A stretch of 64,000 bases of DNA from Aldrovandia affinis (Eukaryota > Chordata > Actinopteri > Notacanthiformes > Halosauridae), in the NCBI GenBank assembly GCA_029706075.1, contig JAINUG010000088.1:806001-870000 (forward strand), given 5' to 3'. Positions 1 through 11,500 of this stretch are shown here, piece after piece (the stretch's first letter is position 1; each line of letters begins with the position of its first letter). The notes under the pieces were generated by a model, which saw only the letters and a program-made list of their open reading frames with translations, was not told the origin of the DNA and did no database searches. Both the position numbers and the translations under genes were made by a program.

Positions 1-21
1 TATGTGCTCCATTTTGTAAGG

Positions 22-62
22 TGATCTGGATAAGAGTGTCTGTTAGAAGGATGTAATGTAAA
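22..62 (+). repeat. SINE/L2-type tail fragment
   Basis: The stretch resembles the common fish SINE/L2 3' tail (tctggataagagtgtctg, followed by a degenerate tgtaatgtaaatg). No head or body is visible upstream, so it is a relic cut by the window edge or by decay. Confidence 0.5.
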
Positions 63-457
63 TGTCTTCTTCACTTGACTGGTCACATGACTGGTTAAAA
101 TGGCATCTGGTACTGCTGGGGGTCTTCCTGCCTGGAACATTTGCTTTTCCTGTGCATTTTTTTCTCAATACACTTTTGTTCTCTTGCTGCTTCCTTCTCT
201 GTTAAATACCCCAGCCACTAATTTGTCTCCTCCTTTTTCTACTCGCAACCCGTCCTCCTATCTTCTTTCATAATTTCCTCCCCACTTCTGTCCATCTCCC
301 CTCTCTTCTGCCTCCGTCTACCCTCTTTCATTGGTTCCTCTTTACTTCCCTCTCCCATCTTCCTCTGTCCACTCTGTCATCAATTCCTCCCCACTTCCCT
401 CACCATTCTTCCCTGTCTCTCACTCTTTCCATGCATCTGCACTCCCCCCTCCTCCAG

Positions 458-1404
458 CGAACATCCTGACAGTGGTGGTCCTTTCCCAGCTGGTCCTGCT
501 ACGACAGAAGTCCTCCTACAGCTACCTCCTGGCCCTGGCAGCGGCGGACATCCTGGTCCTCCTCCTCATCGTGTTCGTGGACTTCCTGCTAGAGGACTTC
601 GTCCTGGGTGCCCCGCTGCCCCCCTCCCTTGGCAAGGCAGTGCAGATGCTGGAGTTCTGCTCCCTCCACACCTCCATCTGGATCACCGTGCCACTGACCG
701 TGGACCGCTACGTTGCCGTCTGCCACCCGCTGCGCTACCACGCCCTGTCCTACCCCGCCCGCGCCCGCCGCGTCATCCTGGCCGTCTACCTGGGGGGTCT
801 GCTCTCCAGCGCCCCATACTACTGGTGGCCTGACCTGTGGAGGGAGGCGCCGGTAGGGGGGGTGGGCCCAGGCCAGCAGGCACTAGTGTGGGTGCACTGC
901 GTGACCGTGTACCTGGTCCCCTGCTCCGTCTTCTGCACCCTCAATTCCGCCATCGTCCGCCGACTCCGCGACCGCCGTAGTTGTTTCCGTCTCCGCGGCT
1001 GCTCCACGGGCAAGACCACCGCCATCCTGCTGGCCATCACCTCAATCTTTGCTGCACTGTGGGCCCCCCGCGTGATTGTGATCCTCTACCGGCTCTACTC
1101 CGCCCCCGGCCCCGCCCGCCTGCTCCACCTGCTCACTGATGTGGCCAACATGCTGGCGCTCCTCAACACCAGTGTCAACTTCTTCCTGTACTGCTTCATC
1201 AGTCGCCACTTCCGCGGCATGGCCGCCGCCGTGCTTGTCGCCTCCCTCCGCTGCAGGAAGCGACTTCCGCCACCGGCTTTTTACACCGGACACAGCGTCT
1301 CCATCACCAGCAGCCCCAGGATCTCACCCGCTGGCTCCCACTACATCAAGATGCTGGTCTACCAGTATGACAGGAGCAGCGGGCCTGTGCACATCTCCTC
1401 CTGA
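458..1404 (+). CDS. gpr139: GPR139-type orphan G protein-coupled receptor, last coding exon (partial gene)
   Basis: This is the 3' coding exon of a class A receptor of the GPR139/GPR142 group. In mammals GPR139 is a brain receptor at the plasma membrane that responds to aromatic amino acids. The exon begins after a pyrimidine tract and AG at 456-457; the first codon is split and the next residues read [13 protein letters not shown]. It encodes about 315 residues of the usual ~353, so the N-terminus and TM1 start lie upstream of the window. Visible features are [10 protein letters not shown] after TM3, YYWWPDLW in loop 2, LWAPR in TM6 in place of CWxP, and NFFLYCF in TM7 in place of NPxxY. The segment [15 protein letters not shown] and the tail ending [13 protein letters not shown] resemble GPR139 much more than GPR142. 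Open frame from 331 to 457 is intron. Third codon positions are very GC-rich. Confidence 0.87.
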
Positions 1405-2580
1405 GCACCTCCCAGAGTTGAGAGAGATGGAGAGACAGAGACGGAGAGAGAGAGTGACACAGCTGCCTGGCATAGCCTGAAGGACAGTTCCCACTGGCAC
1501 TGTACACTGACTGCAATCATTCCTTCAATAGAAAGATCACCTGATAAGGAAAGGGATGAGGTGATTCAAACTGAACACCCTGAAATATTTTATACATGTA
1601 CATGTATTTTATGTTCCATTTGTATTCTTTGTATTCTTTGGCAAAGTTCACTGTAATGTATTTCTTGACAAGACAGCATTTTGAGAGAGAAAACCCCAGA
1701 GGGAGGGAGAGAGAGAGAGAAAGAGGGAGGGAAAGAAAGAGAGAGCGAGGGGTAGAGAGAGCGAGAGAGATCTGTAGGCGCATTGTGCTCTAGGGCAAAC
1801 ATGGAAAGGTGCGAAGCAGATGGAGTCCCTCATTAAGAGCCTCAGAACATCACATGTTTATTTGTTTGATATTTACTGAACCAATAACACATCAAAAGTG
1901 CAAACAAAACCACACACAGCTAAAAAAACAAAACAGAAATGGACAGATTTCTGGCAGATCTGTTTTTTGGCAGATCTGCTCAGGAGTTGGATTGTAATCA
2001 ATAACCCTAAGGCCATTGGGCATTTTATTTTCATATAATTGTATTCATGTATGGCAACAGAAAAGAGTATAAGTTTGGAAACACCATCCTGTCTTCATGT
2101 GACAAAGTTCCACTCACTTCAGTCTCAATTTCAGTTTGAGCTTGGTATGTACTTGACAGAGGCGGTCTTCATTTTACAGGAGGTGTCCTTCACTTCCAGG
2201 AAGCCGCTGAGACCCCCCTTCATGGTCTTCACCATTGCCATTTCCATTAAATGCGCTGCTCAAAGTTATCGATGTCATTCAACATGGAGGAGGGGGTGAT
2301 GTGGTACAGGTTAGGCAGCTCACAAACTGAAAATCAATCCTGCGATTCCCATAAATAGTGAGTTCATTTCTAGGGCCATGATCATCTGATTAAGAGACAC
2401 CAGCACACAGAACCACAGCGAGCTGTAATAATGTGTGGGAGCAGCTCTGGGCTGTTGCACAACACGTGTTAGATTGATATTGAACATATCAAACAAAGAG
2501 GAGAAGAGAACACTTCATTTCAGGGGCTTCCTATGGATGATGATGTCAGTCAGTATCTAATAATATCCATGATGCATTCC
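1405..2580. other. 3' flank of the GPR139 gene with a GA-rich tract
   Basis: This should include the receptor's 3' untranslated region, but I see no convincing polyA signal. At 1683-1775 there is an imperfect GA repeat (gagagagagagaaag and similar). Small open frames over it are low-complexity and not coding. Nothing else is recognised. Confidence 0.4.
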
Positions 2581-2583
2581 AGT

Positions 2584-2782
2584 GTAGTATAATGGTTAGG
2601 GAACTGGGTTTGTAACGCTAAGGGTGCAGGTTTAATCGGCCACTGCTGTTGTACCCTTGAGCAACGTACTTAACCTGAATTGCTTCAGTTAATATCCAGC
2701 TGTATAAATGGATTGTATGTAAAGAAATGTAAACTGTGTAAGTCCCTCTGGATAAGTGCCTGCTGAATGCCTGTAATGCATT
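2584..2782 (+). repeat. tRNA-derived SINE with V-SINE/L2-type tail
   Basis: The head reads agtgtagtataatggttagg (A-box-like), followed by a decayed B box (gcaggtttaatcgg), a body with tgtacccttgagcaa and a tail ctctggataagtgcctgctg. It matches the copy at 5268-5489 over its whole length but is more diverged. Confidence 0.8.
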
Positions 2783-3490
2783 CGAAAGAGGTAGTGCCAG
2801 GAATACCCTACAATCTCTTAACTGGAGTTCATTTTCTTTCTCTGCATAACTGACTCCAATCAGTTAAGCATAGATGGGACCAATTGTAGCAACAATCCCT
2901 TATCCCTGTATGTAGTTGGGTGTCGTTTTTGCTGAAGTGCTGCCTTTAAAACGGCAACGTCCTGATGAATATGCCAAGCCGTAGATGCACTACATCCGTC
3001 CATGAGTATGTCTGTCTCCCCTTGTGCCGAGCTGTTGAGTGCCTCTTTGACCTGCTGCTGTGATACTGCCCTAACAAAAGACTCAGCATCACATAGGTCA
3101 ATGTGTGCTCTCCTCTACAAAATCCACAGGCACAATGTGAACATGGATCCCCAATGGGACACTGTGGCAGGAGGGTGAGGAGAGAGAGAGAGGGGGGTGT
3201 ACATTTGTAACCTTGGCATACTATACTGTATAGCTGTGCCAGAACAGCATAAAAGTACTGACAAAAATAGTGTGTGAAATGAAATATAAAAACCCTTCTG
3301 CTCCCTTCCACTTAAGTTATTGTATGGTGAAAGATGAGCTCTGCTCCCATATCACTTCACACTTCACCATGACGATGTGTAAACTTCCTTGGCTACTGAT
3401 CAGAATTATCCCCGAGTCGCTCGATGTGTTCAAGTAAAGATTACAGGACTGTGTATGGTCATTTTATGTAAAAATCCAAATTGGTTATTT
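2783..3490. other. Intergenic stretch, nothing recognised
   Basis: There is a short purine tract near 3180. The - strand open frame at 2946-3311 has no domain, codon bias or splice context that I can support. Confidence 0.3.
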
Positions 3491-3907
3491 GGTTATTGGT
3501 TTTTTACGATCGCTATAAAGCGTTTTTCAATACTTTAAACACTTATCCTAAGCTCTTAACGCACCAACACACCTACCACACACAATTGGCAAAACGGTTA
3601 ATTTCATGTTCAAAATCACACATTGTAAACTAAACACCGACACTAATTTTCAAAATACAAGAATACATTACCACAATACACTAAGTCTACCAAAACACTG
3701 CAAACTTTCTCAAAATCAAATAATTCTTCCAAAACACTAACACATGTTCTCTTCCAAAAGGAACATTTAGTCAATCATAGCACAATGTCATAAAAAACAC
3801 TAACAGGTTGAGGTAAGGGGCAAGGAAAAGGGACATCATCCTTGGTTGGGTGTCAAACCAGGCTGTGACTACACGGGAATGGTGGAGTGCCACATTGTCC
3901 CATGTGA

Positions 3908-4913
3908 TCACATATATTGGCAAGTGGTCCCCCACCTGTCCCCTTTCTGCCTCCGGCACCAGTCTTTCTGCAGGTCTTCTAAAAACAGGAGAAGGTGGTC
4001 AGTGTAGGGGCCAATCTCACATTTGTGCAGGAGCGCACCATTGGTGGAGATTGCGGCGCACATGGTGATGTTGTCTCCTCTCTGGCCTGGCACGGCAACT
4101 GTGGCCCTTTTACCAATTATGTTTCTTCCCCGCCAACGCCTTTTCGCCAAGTTTAAGCCAGCCTCATCAATGTAGATCATGTCATGTGGGGCTTGATTGG
4201 CCTCCAACTCCATGACTCTCTGAAAGTAATCAAACACAGTGAGTGTAAATGCTTTGCTGTATACCTACTGTATGTCCTATTGTACCCCAGGTTTATACCT
4301 GAACATATTGGTGACGGAGTACTTTGATGCGCTCACTGTTCCTTTCAAAAGGAACTTTATACAGTTGTTTCATTCGGATTCTGTGTTTAGCCAGAGTCCG
4401 AGGAATGGATGTTATGCTGATTCCTTCAATATTCCCAAAGACAAGGTTGTCCTCTACAACTCTGACCTGAATGTCCTTCAGTTTTATCTCATTGTCAGCA
4501 ATCACCATGTTGACAATGGCAAGCTCCTGTTGTTCATTTAGGAGCTGTCCTCTGCCCCCTGAGGGAGGTAGATATTGAATCCTTAGAGGAACAAAATACA
4601 GTTACATATTAGGGACTAGAAGCATACAGTTACTGTAATACATGTTAAAATGATTTACACTGTGCAGTAGGAGAAGCCCTTATACAATATCCTACCTGTT
4701 GGTTTCTCGAAAAATCCGGACAATGGATGCCACTGTGTCCCGGCTGAGATTTGGCTGTACTCGTTCACCAGCCTCTCTGAATGATAGCCCATGGTTAATG
4801 ACATGGTCTATGATGGTAGCTCGTATCTCATCTGTTACCCTAGCTCTGGCCCTTCTTTGCGTGCCACCACGCATTCTAACTCCTCTCTCTCTACCTTGTC
4901 CTCGTCCAGCCAT
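3908..4913 (-). pseudogene. IS630/Tc1-like transposase, three exons, degenerate C-terminus
   Basis: The reading runs on the - strand: exon 1 4913-4696, exon 2 4581-4299, exon 3 from 4219. Intron 1 (4695-4582) has donor gtagga and acceptor cctctaag. Intron 2 (4298-4220) has donor gtataa and acceptor tactttcag. Both joins keep frame (TNR-IQYLPP and HQYVQ-RVMELEA). Exon 1 carries a basic N-terminus and an HTH-like region (GLSFREAGERVQPNLSRDTV). Exon 3 carries the start of the DDE domain (MIYIDEAG, with the first Asp). Near 3950 the frame shifts: the continuation ITWDNVALHH, with the second Asp, lies in another frame at 3771-3959 and ends before the expected NPIEEFF motif. It belongs to a mobile element, not the host. 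Confidence 0.75.
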
Positions 4914-5267
4914 TCCTCTCCCTTGTCCTTGTCCAACTCCTCTCCCTCTCTCTCTGTGATTGATCTATTTGCATGATCTTCAATCAGCTGTTTCTCAATA
5001 GCAATGAAAAAAAATACAGGACATATATTTGTGTTTCAATCTAAAATGTGAACTGCTGTTCACTTCAACTTTAGCCTATAAGTTAGGTTTAGAACATGAG
5101 GTTATCTGTTCTGACATACAGTGTGAAAGCATTTGTAAATTTGGCAGTAAAAATCCATTGTTTTGGTCTTGGTAGAGCTTGTGTGTAAAATAAGTTCAAG
5201 CATTTTTAAAATGTGTTAACTGTATGCATTTTGTGTCAAAGGAACAAGAAATGTGTTAATTGTATAG

Positions 5268-5489
5268 GGGCTGGCAGTGTAGTGTAGTGTAATGGTTAGG
5301 GTGCTGGCCTTGTAACTCAGAGGTTGCAGGTTCAATTCCCAGGTGGGGCACTGCTGTTGTACCCTTGAGCAAGGTACTTAACCTGAATTGCTTCAGTAAA
5401 ATATCCAGCTGTATAAATGGATTGTATGTAAAGAAATGTAAAACTGTGTAAGTCACTCTGGATAAGAGCGTCTGCTAAATGCCTAAAAA
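5268..5489 (+). repeat. Full-length tRNA-derived SINE with target duplication
   Basis: The head (gtgtaatggttagggtgctg), the B box (ggttcaattcc), the body and the tail (tctggataagagcgtctgct) are all intact. The 7-bp duplication tgtatag flanks it at 5261-5267 and 5490-5496. It lies inside the right part of the IS630-like transposon and is therefore younger than that element. Confidence 0.85.
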
Positions 5490-5768
5490 TGTATAGCCCA
5501 CATAGACTGATGTTGTGCTAACTGTGTTAAGAGTTTTGGAAATGTGACTACAGAACTGAAAAGAGGTTGATAGAAATTGTAAAAAACTGTAACCTCCCCA
5601 TTCTGTTCACAGGCATATGCAAATCTTTCCAAGTTGACTTTAACCAATTTCTTGATTGGTACCTTCCTTCCCTCCTCTTTCCCTGTAATTCTAAAACCAC
5701 TCAAACCCCAGGTTTGGATTTGGGAAATGTAATTTGTAGTTTCTGCTCTGTATGTCTGTGTGTGTATT

Positions 5769-5864
<96 letters not shown>

Positions 5865-5876
5865 TGTCTGTCTGTC

Positions 5877-5912
<36 letters not shown>

Positions 5913-6085
5913 TGAGTGTGTATTAGTGAGTGTGTGTTTGTGTTGTGTGTGCTTGTGAGTGTGTGTTTGTGTTGTGTGTGCCTGTATGTGGGTGTGTATG
6001 TGAATGAGTGTGTATTTGTGAGTGTGTGTTTGTGTTGTGTGTGTGTATTTGTGAGTGTGTGTTTGTGTTGTGTGTGTATGTATTA
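5769..6085 (+). repeat. (TG)n microsatellite and degenerate TG-rich minisatellite
   Basis: A nearly pure TG run is followed by (TCTG)n near 5862-5880, a second TG run, and then imperfect units of about 30 bp built on gtgagtgtgtgtttgtgttg. Open frames across it (Cys-Val repeats) are artefacts of the repeat. Confidence 0.9.
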
Positions 6086-6790
6086 TGCACTTTATCCTTT
6101 ATTGCTTTGTTGGTTTACTGTAAATATATGTGGATATGTCTGTATCCAATGGCAATGTTACAAATCAATGGGAATTGCAGAACATGTAATACAATGTGTA
6201 TTTAATTATTGATATTTGTAGTCTTCTTAGTAGATACTTATGCAATACTTATGTATTTTTGTGCGTTCTTAATTAATGTATTTTTCTGTGCTGAAAATGG
6301 CTTGCTCCTGGTTTTTCTACATCATTATTTTTTGTATTAATATCCTGCATTTGTGTAAATATATTGATAGACTTATATGTATGTAAGCGTTTGTGCATTT
6401 ATTGTGTATTTATGTGTCATTCTGATTCATACCTAAGATTAGTGGTTCTTAATTGTTTGTTTTTTTGGCACATCACTTATTATCAATTATGGTAAGTTCA
6501 ATGACTGCACAGTGTGCAGAACATCATGTATGAGGAGGAACAGAATGTGCCATCTTTCAAAACACATACTTGCATCTTAGGACACTGAGAAGTATGGAAG
6601 TTGGTGACTGAGGAAGCAAGTACTGTAACAAAACTCAAATACATGAAAGCAAGTGTGATAGGCATTCAACGAAGCATACTTTATCCATACTTTTCATGTT
6701 TGTCCTTGCTTGTTGCTACTTATTTCCAACAAAGAATGAAGCAGCTATGGAAATATTTTGTACATTCCTTTTTGTATTCATTTATATTTA
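6086..6790. other. AT-rich intergenic stretch, nothing recognised
   Basis: It is AT-rich with no motif, repeat family or coding frame that I can support. Confidence 0.3.
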
Positions 6791-6792
6791 CA

Positions 6793-6955
6793 TTTATTTG
6801 CCATTTAACAGATGGTCTTATCCAGAGCGACTTACAAAAAGTGCATTTAAACATGGTAAGAGTAATCATAGTTAGTGCAAGAGATTGGTGTAGTAACACT
6901 GCAACAGACATCACCGTTGGCAGCTGCACATCGTACCTATAACACAGGGAAACGA
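6793..6955 (-). repeat. L2-type LINE 3' end (untranslated tail only)
   Basis: On the + strand it begins with catttaacagatggtctta and ccagagcgacttac, the reverse complement of the L2 tail. It then matches the 3' region seen at 39157-39340 and 40795-40960 (gtgcattt-acatggta, gcagctgcac). No coding part remains. Confidence 0.75.
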
Positions 6956-7199
6956 AAGTGGGGTTTTTTCACATTTTTAAACATGTTCGTCAATAAATAT
7001 ATTTTTGTTGTATTTTTGTATTGGGTAACAAGTAACATATACGGTCAAGATTCTTGGTATGGTTATTGTGGGAAAGTGTGATCTAAATCCAACCGATTAT
7101 TTCCTTACCTACTTGGAGAATACGTTTATCTAACACACCCACATACCTGATCAAAATACAATTTTATACTGTAAAAGGTGTCCATTGGTGTGGATTAAA

Positions 7200-7457
7200 A
7201 CGTCATGGCTCCGTCCTGTGGCTAAATTGTGACATTGCAATGGCCTGGACCGAAAACGCAGGGAAGATAATTATATCTGTCTTCAGATCTCGAGATAAGC
7301 ACCGGGAGGGCGTGAGCGACAGTACCGGAATCTGAGGTGCGTCAGAACGGGCAGTTGTGAGTCGTGCCCCAAACAGCCAGATCTCTGTGCGAAGCTGCGA
7401 CAGCATCCAGACGCCTAACCGAAGGTCGACATCAGAACAAAACGTCGTTCTGAGAAC
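7200..7457 (+). promoter_or_regulatory. CpG-rich island, possible promoter or non-coding first exon
   Basis: Unlike its AT-rich surroundings, this stretch keeps many CpGs (for example gtcgacatcag and aaacgtcgttc) and ends at a good donor, gaac|gtaagc, at 7458. It lies about 1.06 kb upstream of the protein Z start and could be an upstream untranslated exon of that gene or of a separate transcript. No conserved coding frame is visible. This is inference from composition and one splice motif. Confidence 0.3.
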
Positions 7458-8420
7458 GTAAGCGGTGCTGTCTTTCATCTTTTCAATAACATATCATAAC
7501 ATTAGATGCAAGCGCTGAAGTGCGTAGCTAGCTACGTGGGCGTCAACGAATATTTTTGGTAATATCATATCTTGTCCATATTTTATTCATATGTAGTTTT
7601 GTCGATATAATTATAACAGAATGCACAACAGAATATTTAATGTTATTTTTGAGGATTGATAATAGCGTCAACATTTAAGGGGGTCGATGTGTACAAATGC
7701 GATTGATTTCCGTGCAATTGATTACATTTAGTCATTAGAATACGTCTTAAATAGTTAAAACAGTTGTTATTTGCGTGGTGTTTGCATGATTGTAACGTCA
7801 TCTTTGTCTTGTGGACACATGCAGATTGCATGCAATGGTATTACACTGTACGCCACATGGTGTCAGTATTGGAGCGTGCATGTGACTCGTGTGGCTGGCC
7901 ATGGAAACTCAGTTTGTTTCATATCAGATTAGTTACAGTCACATTATAGTTCATTGTTCATTTTAAACCCCATTTCGTCGCTCTGTCTGATATACCCTGT
8001 GAACGATATTTTTTAGAATATTTAAGGATTTTTTTAGAGATAAAAATTGATTTTATAAGCATTTAAATAAGCATACCTCCAAATAGCCCATTTCATTATG
8101 TAGCCTATTTGCTTATTAGACATTTTTGTCCAGGATGAATTATACAGCTTGTATTAATTAAATACATTTATACAACTCGATACATACTGATTCACTCAGG
8201 GTTACGGGAGAGCGCATGCTCGTACATGCTTTCATATCTGAAGAGCAATGCCACACCCAGGATGTGAACCTGCAGCCTTCTGGTTACAAGTTCAGTTTCC
8301 TGACTATCTCTTCACCCCGTCACCCTACTCTGTGCCTCCTCTCTACAGCGGCCAGCACCTCCTCATGGGTTAGGGGGAAGGGTACGTCTGCCTGAAATGT
8401 GTCAATGTGTCCTTGTGTGC
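7458..8420. other. AT-rich stretch upstream of protein Z, nothing recognised
   Basis: No coding frame or repeat family is recognised. Confidence 0.3.
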
Positions 8421-8424
8421 AGGG

Positions 8425-8433
8425 TGAACTTTG
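8425..8433 (+). promoter_or_regulatory. Candidate HNF4 site of the protein Z promoter
   Basis: The motif TGAACTTTG (reverse complement CAAAGTTCA) is a textbook HNF4-type half-site pair, 82 bp upstream of the protein Z ATG. HNF4 is known to drive liver expression of vitamin K-dependent clotting genes, including mammalian F7, F9, F10 and PROZ. The position fits, but a 9-bp match is weak evidence alone. Confidence 0.4.
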
Positions 8434-8514
8434 AGCCCAGGGGGGTTGATATACGTACTGTAGAGGCCGGGCCTAGAGTCTCAGAAGCAGACTGACAACA
8501 GCAGTGCCACCACC

Positions 8515-11500
8515 ATGACCATCCCAGCCATTGCTCTCACCCTCACCCTACTGCTGGGCACCGCCGCTGCCCAGCAACACCCCCGGACAGGTATGCCAAT
8601 GAGGTGGATGTCAGAAGTGAGGTCCTGGATTGGAGGGGGAGGACATTGTTAATGTTGGAGCGTTCATTATGTCGGAAGACTTAATCAATCAATGTGTTTT
8701 CATTGCAATCATTCAATGAATGCTCTTATCCAGAGTGACTTGCAAAGCAGTAGGTTTACAAGAGCAGCAGTGACTGCAATAAAGGATGATTAATGCTATA
8801 AGAGCCAATGACGTAGTGCTAGAAATTAAGTAGCTTAGTATACTGTTAGCCTAATCAGCTGCCCTGTTAGCCCAGTCAGCATATTCAGCATTATACCAAG
8901 TGCTTAGATTTGGAGAATGAGAAAGGTTTTGGGGTTATAAGGGAGTATAGATTAATTCTTAAGAGGTGGGTCTTCAGTCTGTGTCAGAAGATGGTCAACG
9001 TGGTAAGCTTATTCCAGCACCGGGGAGCCAGAACAGAGAGGAGCCACGACCAGGAAGTGCAATCACGTGGGATAGGGGTGGCAGCTAGCTAATGGCACAT
9101 AGCTGTTAGCAAAGGAGGCAGCCTAGCCATGGTTGACGGGTTGATTTTAGCACGCAGTGTCACTAAAGAGCAAAACAAGTGATAAGACCTGTCCAAAAGC
9201 CAGAGGGATTATGTGAGTCCCTTGTACTGGAGTTGTGTGTACGGCAGGGGTCAAAGGTAATGTGTGGCGATTATTTGTTTGTATTTGTTCAGTGCTGTCC
9301 TAAGCTTGGATGAAGCAAACTGCAGGTTAATTAGTAGCAACTCAAAATTCACTCCGTAGTGCCTTTGAATGCCGGTGAATATGTCACATTAATGTAGACA
9401 CCTGGTAACTGAAACAGTAGCTCATTTAGTTCATATGGAACCAGTGGCATAGGTCTCATTGTGAAAAGGTATGCGGGAGGTATGGGGGCACTGTTGCTTG
9501 GTTATAGGGGAGATGCTGGAATCCAATGGCTTTGTGCAGCGAATGAGGTTGCGGGGGACAGGTTTATTTCACAGGTTCCAAAAAATGTTTAATCTCAAGG
9601 CCCCCTAAAATGAGCATCTTGTGGCTGAGGAACCACACCTCAATAAAATCTTTATTTTCATATTTTATCCAACACCCACCATAGGCTGCAATGCAGTATC
9701 TATTTCACACACTAGTACACAGAATAATTGTTAAATCATGATGTCATTACACATGGATCTATTCAGAGACACGCAGCAATTTAGTACATATTACTGCATA
9801 TTACATTTGACATATTGCTACATTTTAAATGACATTTTATTACAATATACTTATTTGATAAAGATCATAAATATCACAAAATGACCATATATACATAAAC
9901 ATTTGGGGAAATGGTCAGTCCCATTGTGTCTGTGTCCCTGTCCTCCCAGTTTTCCTGGAGAAGCAGGATGCCAGCGCAGTCATGTCCCGGCACAGGAGGA
10001 GCAATGACGGCAATGAGGAGGTACTGATGCCTGCCAACCTTGAGCGGGAGTGCGTGGAGGAGGTGTGCAACTACGAGGAGGCCCGCGAGATCTTCCAGGA
10101 CTCCTACCGCACTGTGAGTCCCCAGCCCACCCGGCACGCTCTGCCTTGCTCCACTCCGCCCCTCTCTTCTCTGGTCTTCTCAGCTGTTTTTCTTCTCTTT
10201 TCCTCTACCCTTTTCTCCTCCTCTTCTCCTCCCTCGTTTCTTCTCAATTCACCTCTCTTCTTTCCTCTCTTATTCTCATCTCCATTTTCTTCTCAATATT
10301 CCCCCATTGTTCTCCCCAAGTTGGGATGCCCACTCGCAACTTTTAAGCCCATCTCATCTCTGCAACGTCCTCTTTTAATACGGGAGGGCACATGCTAGTA
10401 CGTGCACCAAAAATGCACGCAGTCCACTGCCGTTCTCTGCACTCTGCATTTTGCTGAGCTGGGCAGTTACTGGTCTACTGACACAGCCACCCGCGATGAG
10501 GTGGGCATCAGCTATCAGTGCTATGGCTAATTAGCTTTGTCCCACAGGACTCCCATCCACAGTCTGCACTGGCAAGGTCAATTTTCTCTCTCCTCCATTT
10601 TCACCTCATCCTCTGCTACACTCCTCTTCTCTCCCTTCTTTCCCCCCTCAATTATATTAACAACTTAGAATTGGGAGTTATAAATAATATAATATTGAAC
10701 TACAATATTACATATTTTTAATAATAAGTAAGTGAATTGTACGTAAGCAGATATGTGTGAAATATAGATAGATAGTTTCTGAACTTGGACTGTGCTTTTT
10801 ATCTTTTCAGGACATTTTCTGGTCTGTGTACATTGGTGAGTATCATGTGTGTCTGGTATGTGTTAATAGAGGAATAAGGGTATTGATGTACATAAATATA
10901 GTGTGATATACAGACATGCGAGGAGGCAAGTGGCATGCACACACAGACTGAAAACGATGAGTATTGTTGTGTCAGTTGAGGAAAATGGACCAGCCTGCAC
11001 AAGCTGTCTTAATTGTGCAATTCTCTGTTGCAATAACTGTGCAGCTGAGCTGATAGACGACAGAGTTAAGAGAAACGTGATATTCTGATGCCCTATACCC
11101 TGCCCCATGTGTGATCCATGACCCCTGACTCCTCTGGCCCTGTCTGCTTCCCTTATGCAGATGGAGACCAGTGTGTGGGAAACCCCTGCAAGAACGGCGC
11201 CATGTGCTCAGACAGCGTGGGCGGCTATGACTGCGTGTGCAAGTCGGGCTTCTCTGGGGTTCACTGTGAGACGGGTGAGCGGGGCTTCACTGGGCTTCAC
11301 TGTGAGGCGGGTGAGAGGGGCTTCACTGGGCTTCACTGGGCTTCACTGTGAGGCGGGTGAGCGGGGCTTCTCTGGGGTTCACTGTGAGGCGGGTGAGCGG
11401 GGCTTCTCTGGGGTTCACTGTGAGGCGGGTGAGCGGGGCTTCACTGGGGTTCACTGTGAGACGGGTGAGCGGGGCTTCTCTGGGGTTCACTGTGAGACTG

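Larger units (their letters stand above)
3490..5620 (-). mobile_element. IS630/Tc1-like DNA transposon with a spliced transposase gene
   Basis: The ends are approximate. The internal part encodes an IS630-type transposase on the - strand (3908-4913). Both flanks are AT-rich and full of variants of aaaacactaacacat on the left and tgtgttaagagttttgg on the right, as expected of degenerate inverted ends, but I could not fix termini or a target duplication. A SINE (5268-5489) is inserted near the right end. The copy is inactive because the third catalytic acidic region is missing. Confidence 0.7.

Noticed and set aside
331-457. Upstream extension of the GPR139 open frame with an ATG at 331
   Set aside because: It is pyrimidine-rich sequence before a clear acceptor (cctcctccag) and does not resemble the receptor N-terminus; the true start lies outside the window.
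5752-6212. Cys-Val repeat open frames
   Set aside because: They are translations of (TG)n microsatellite.
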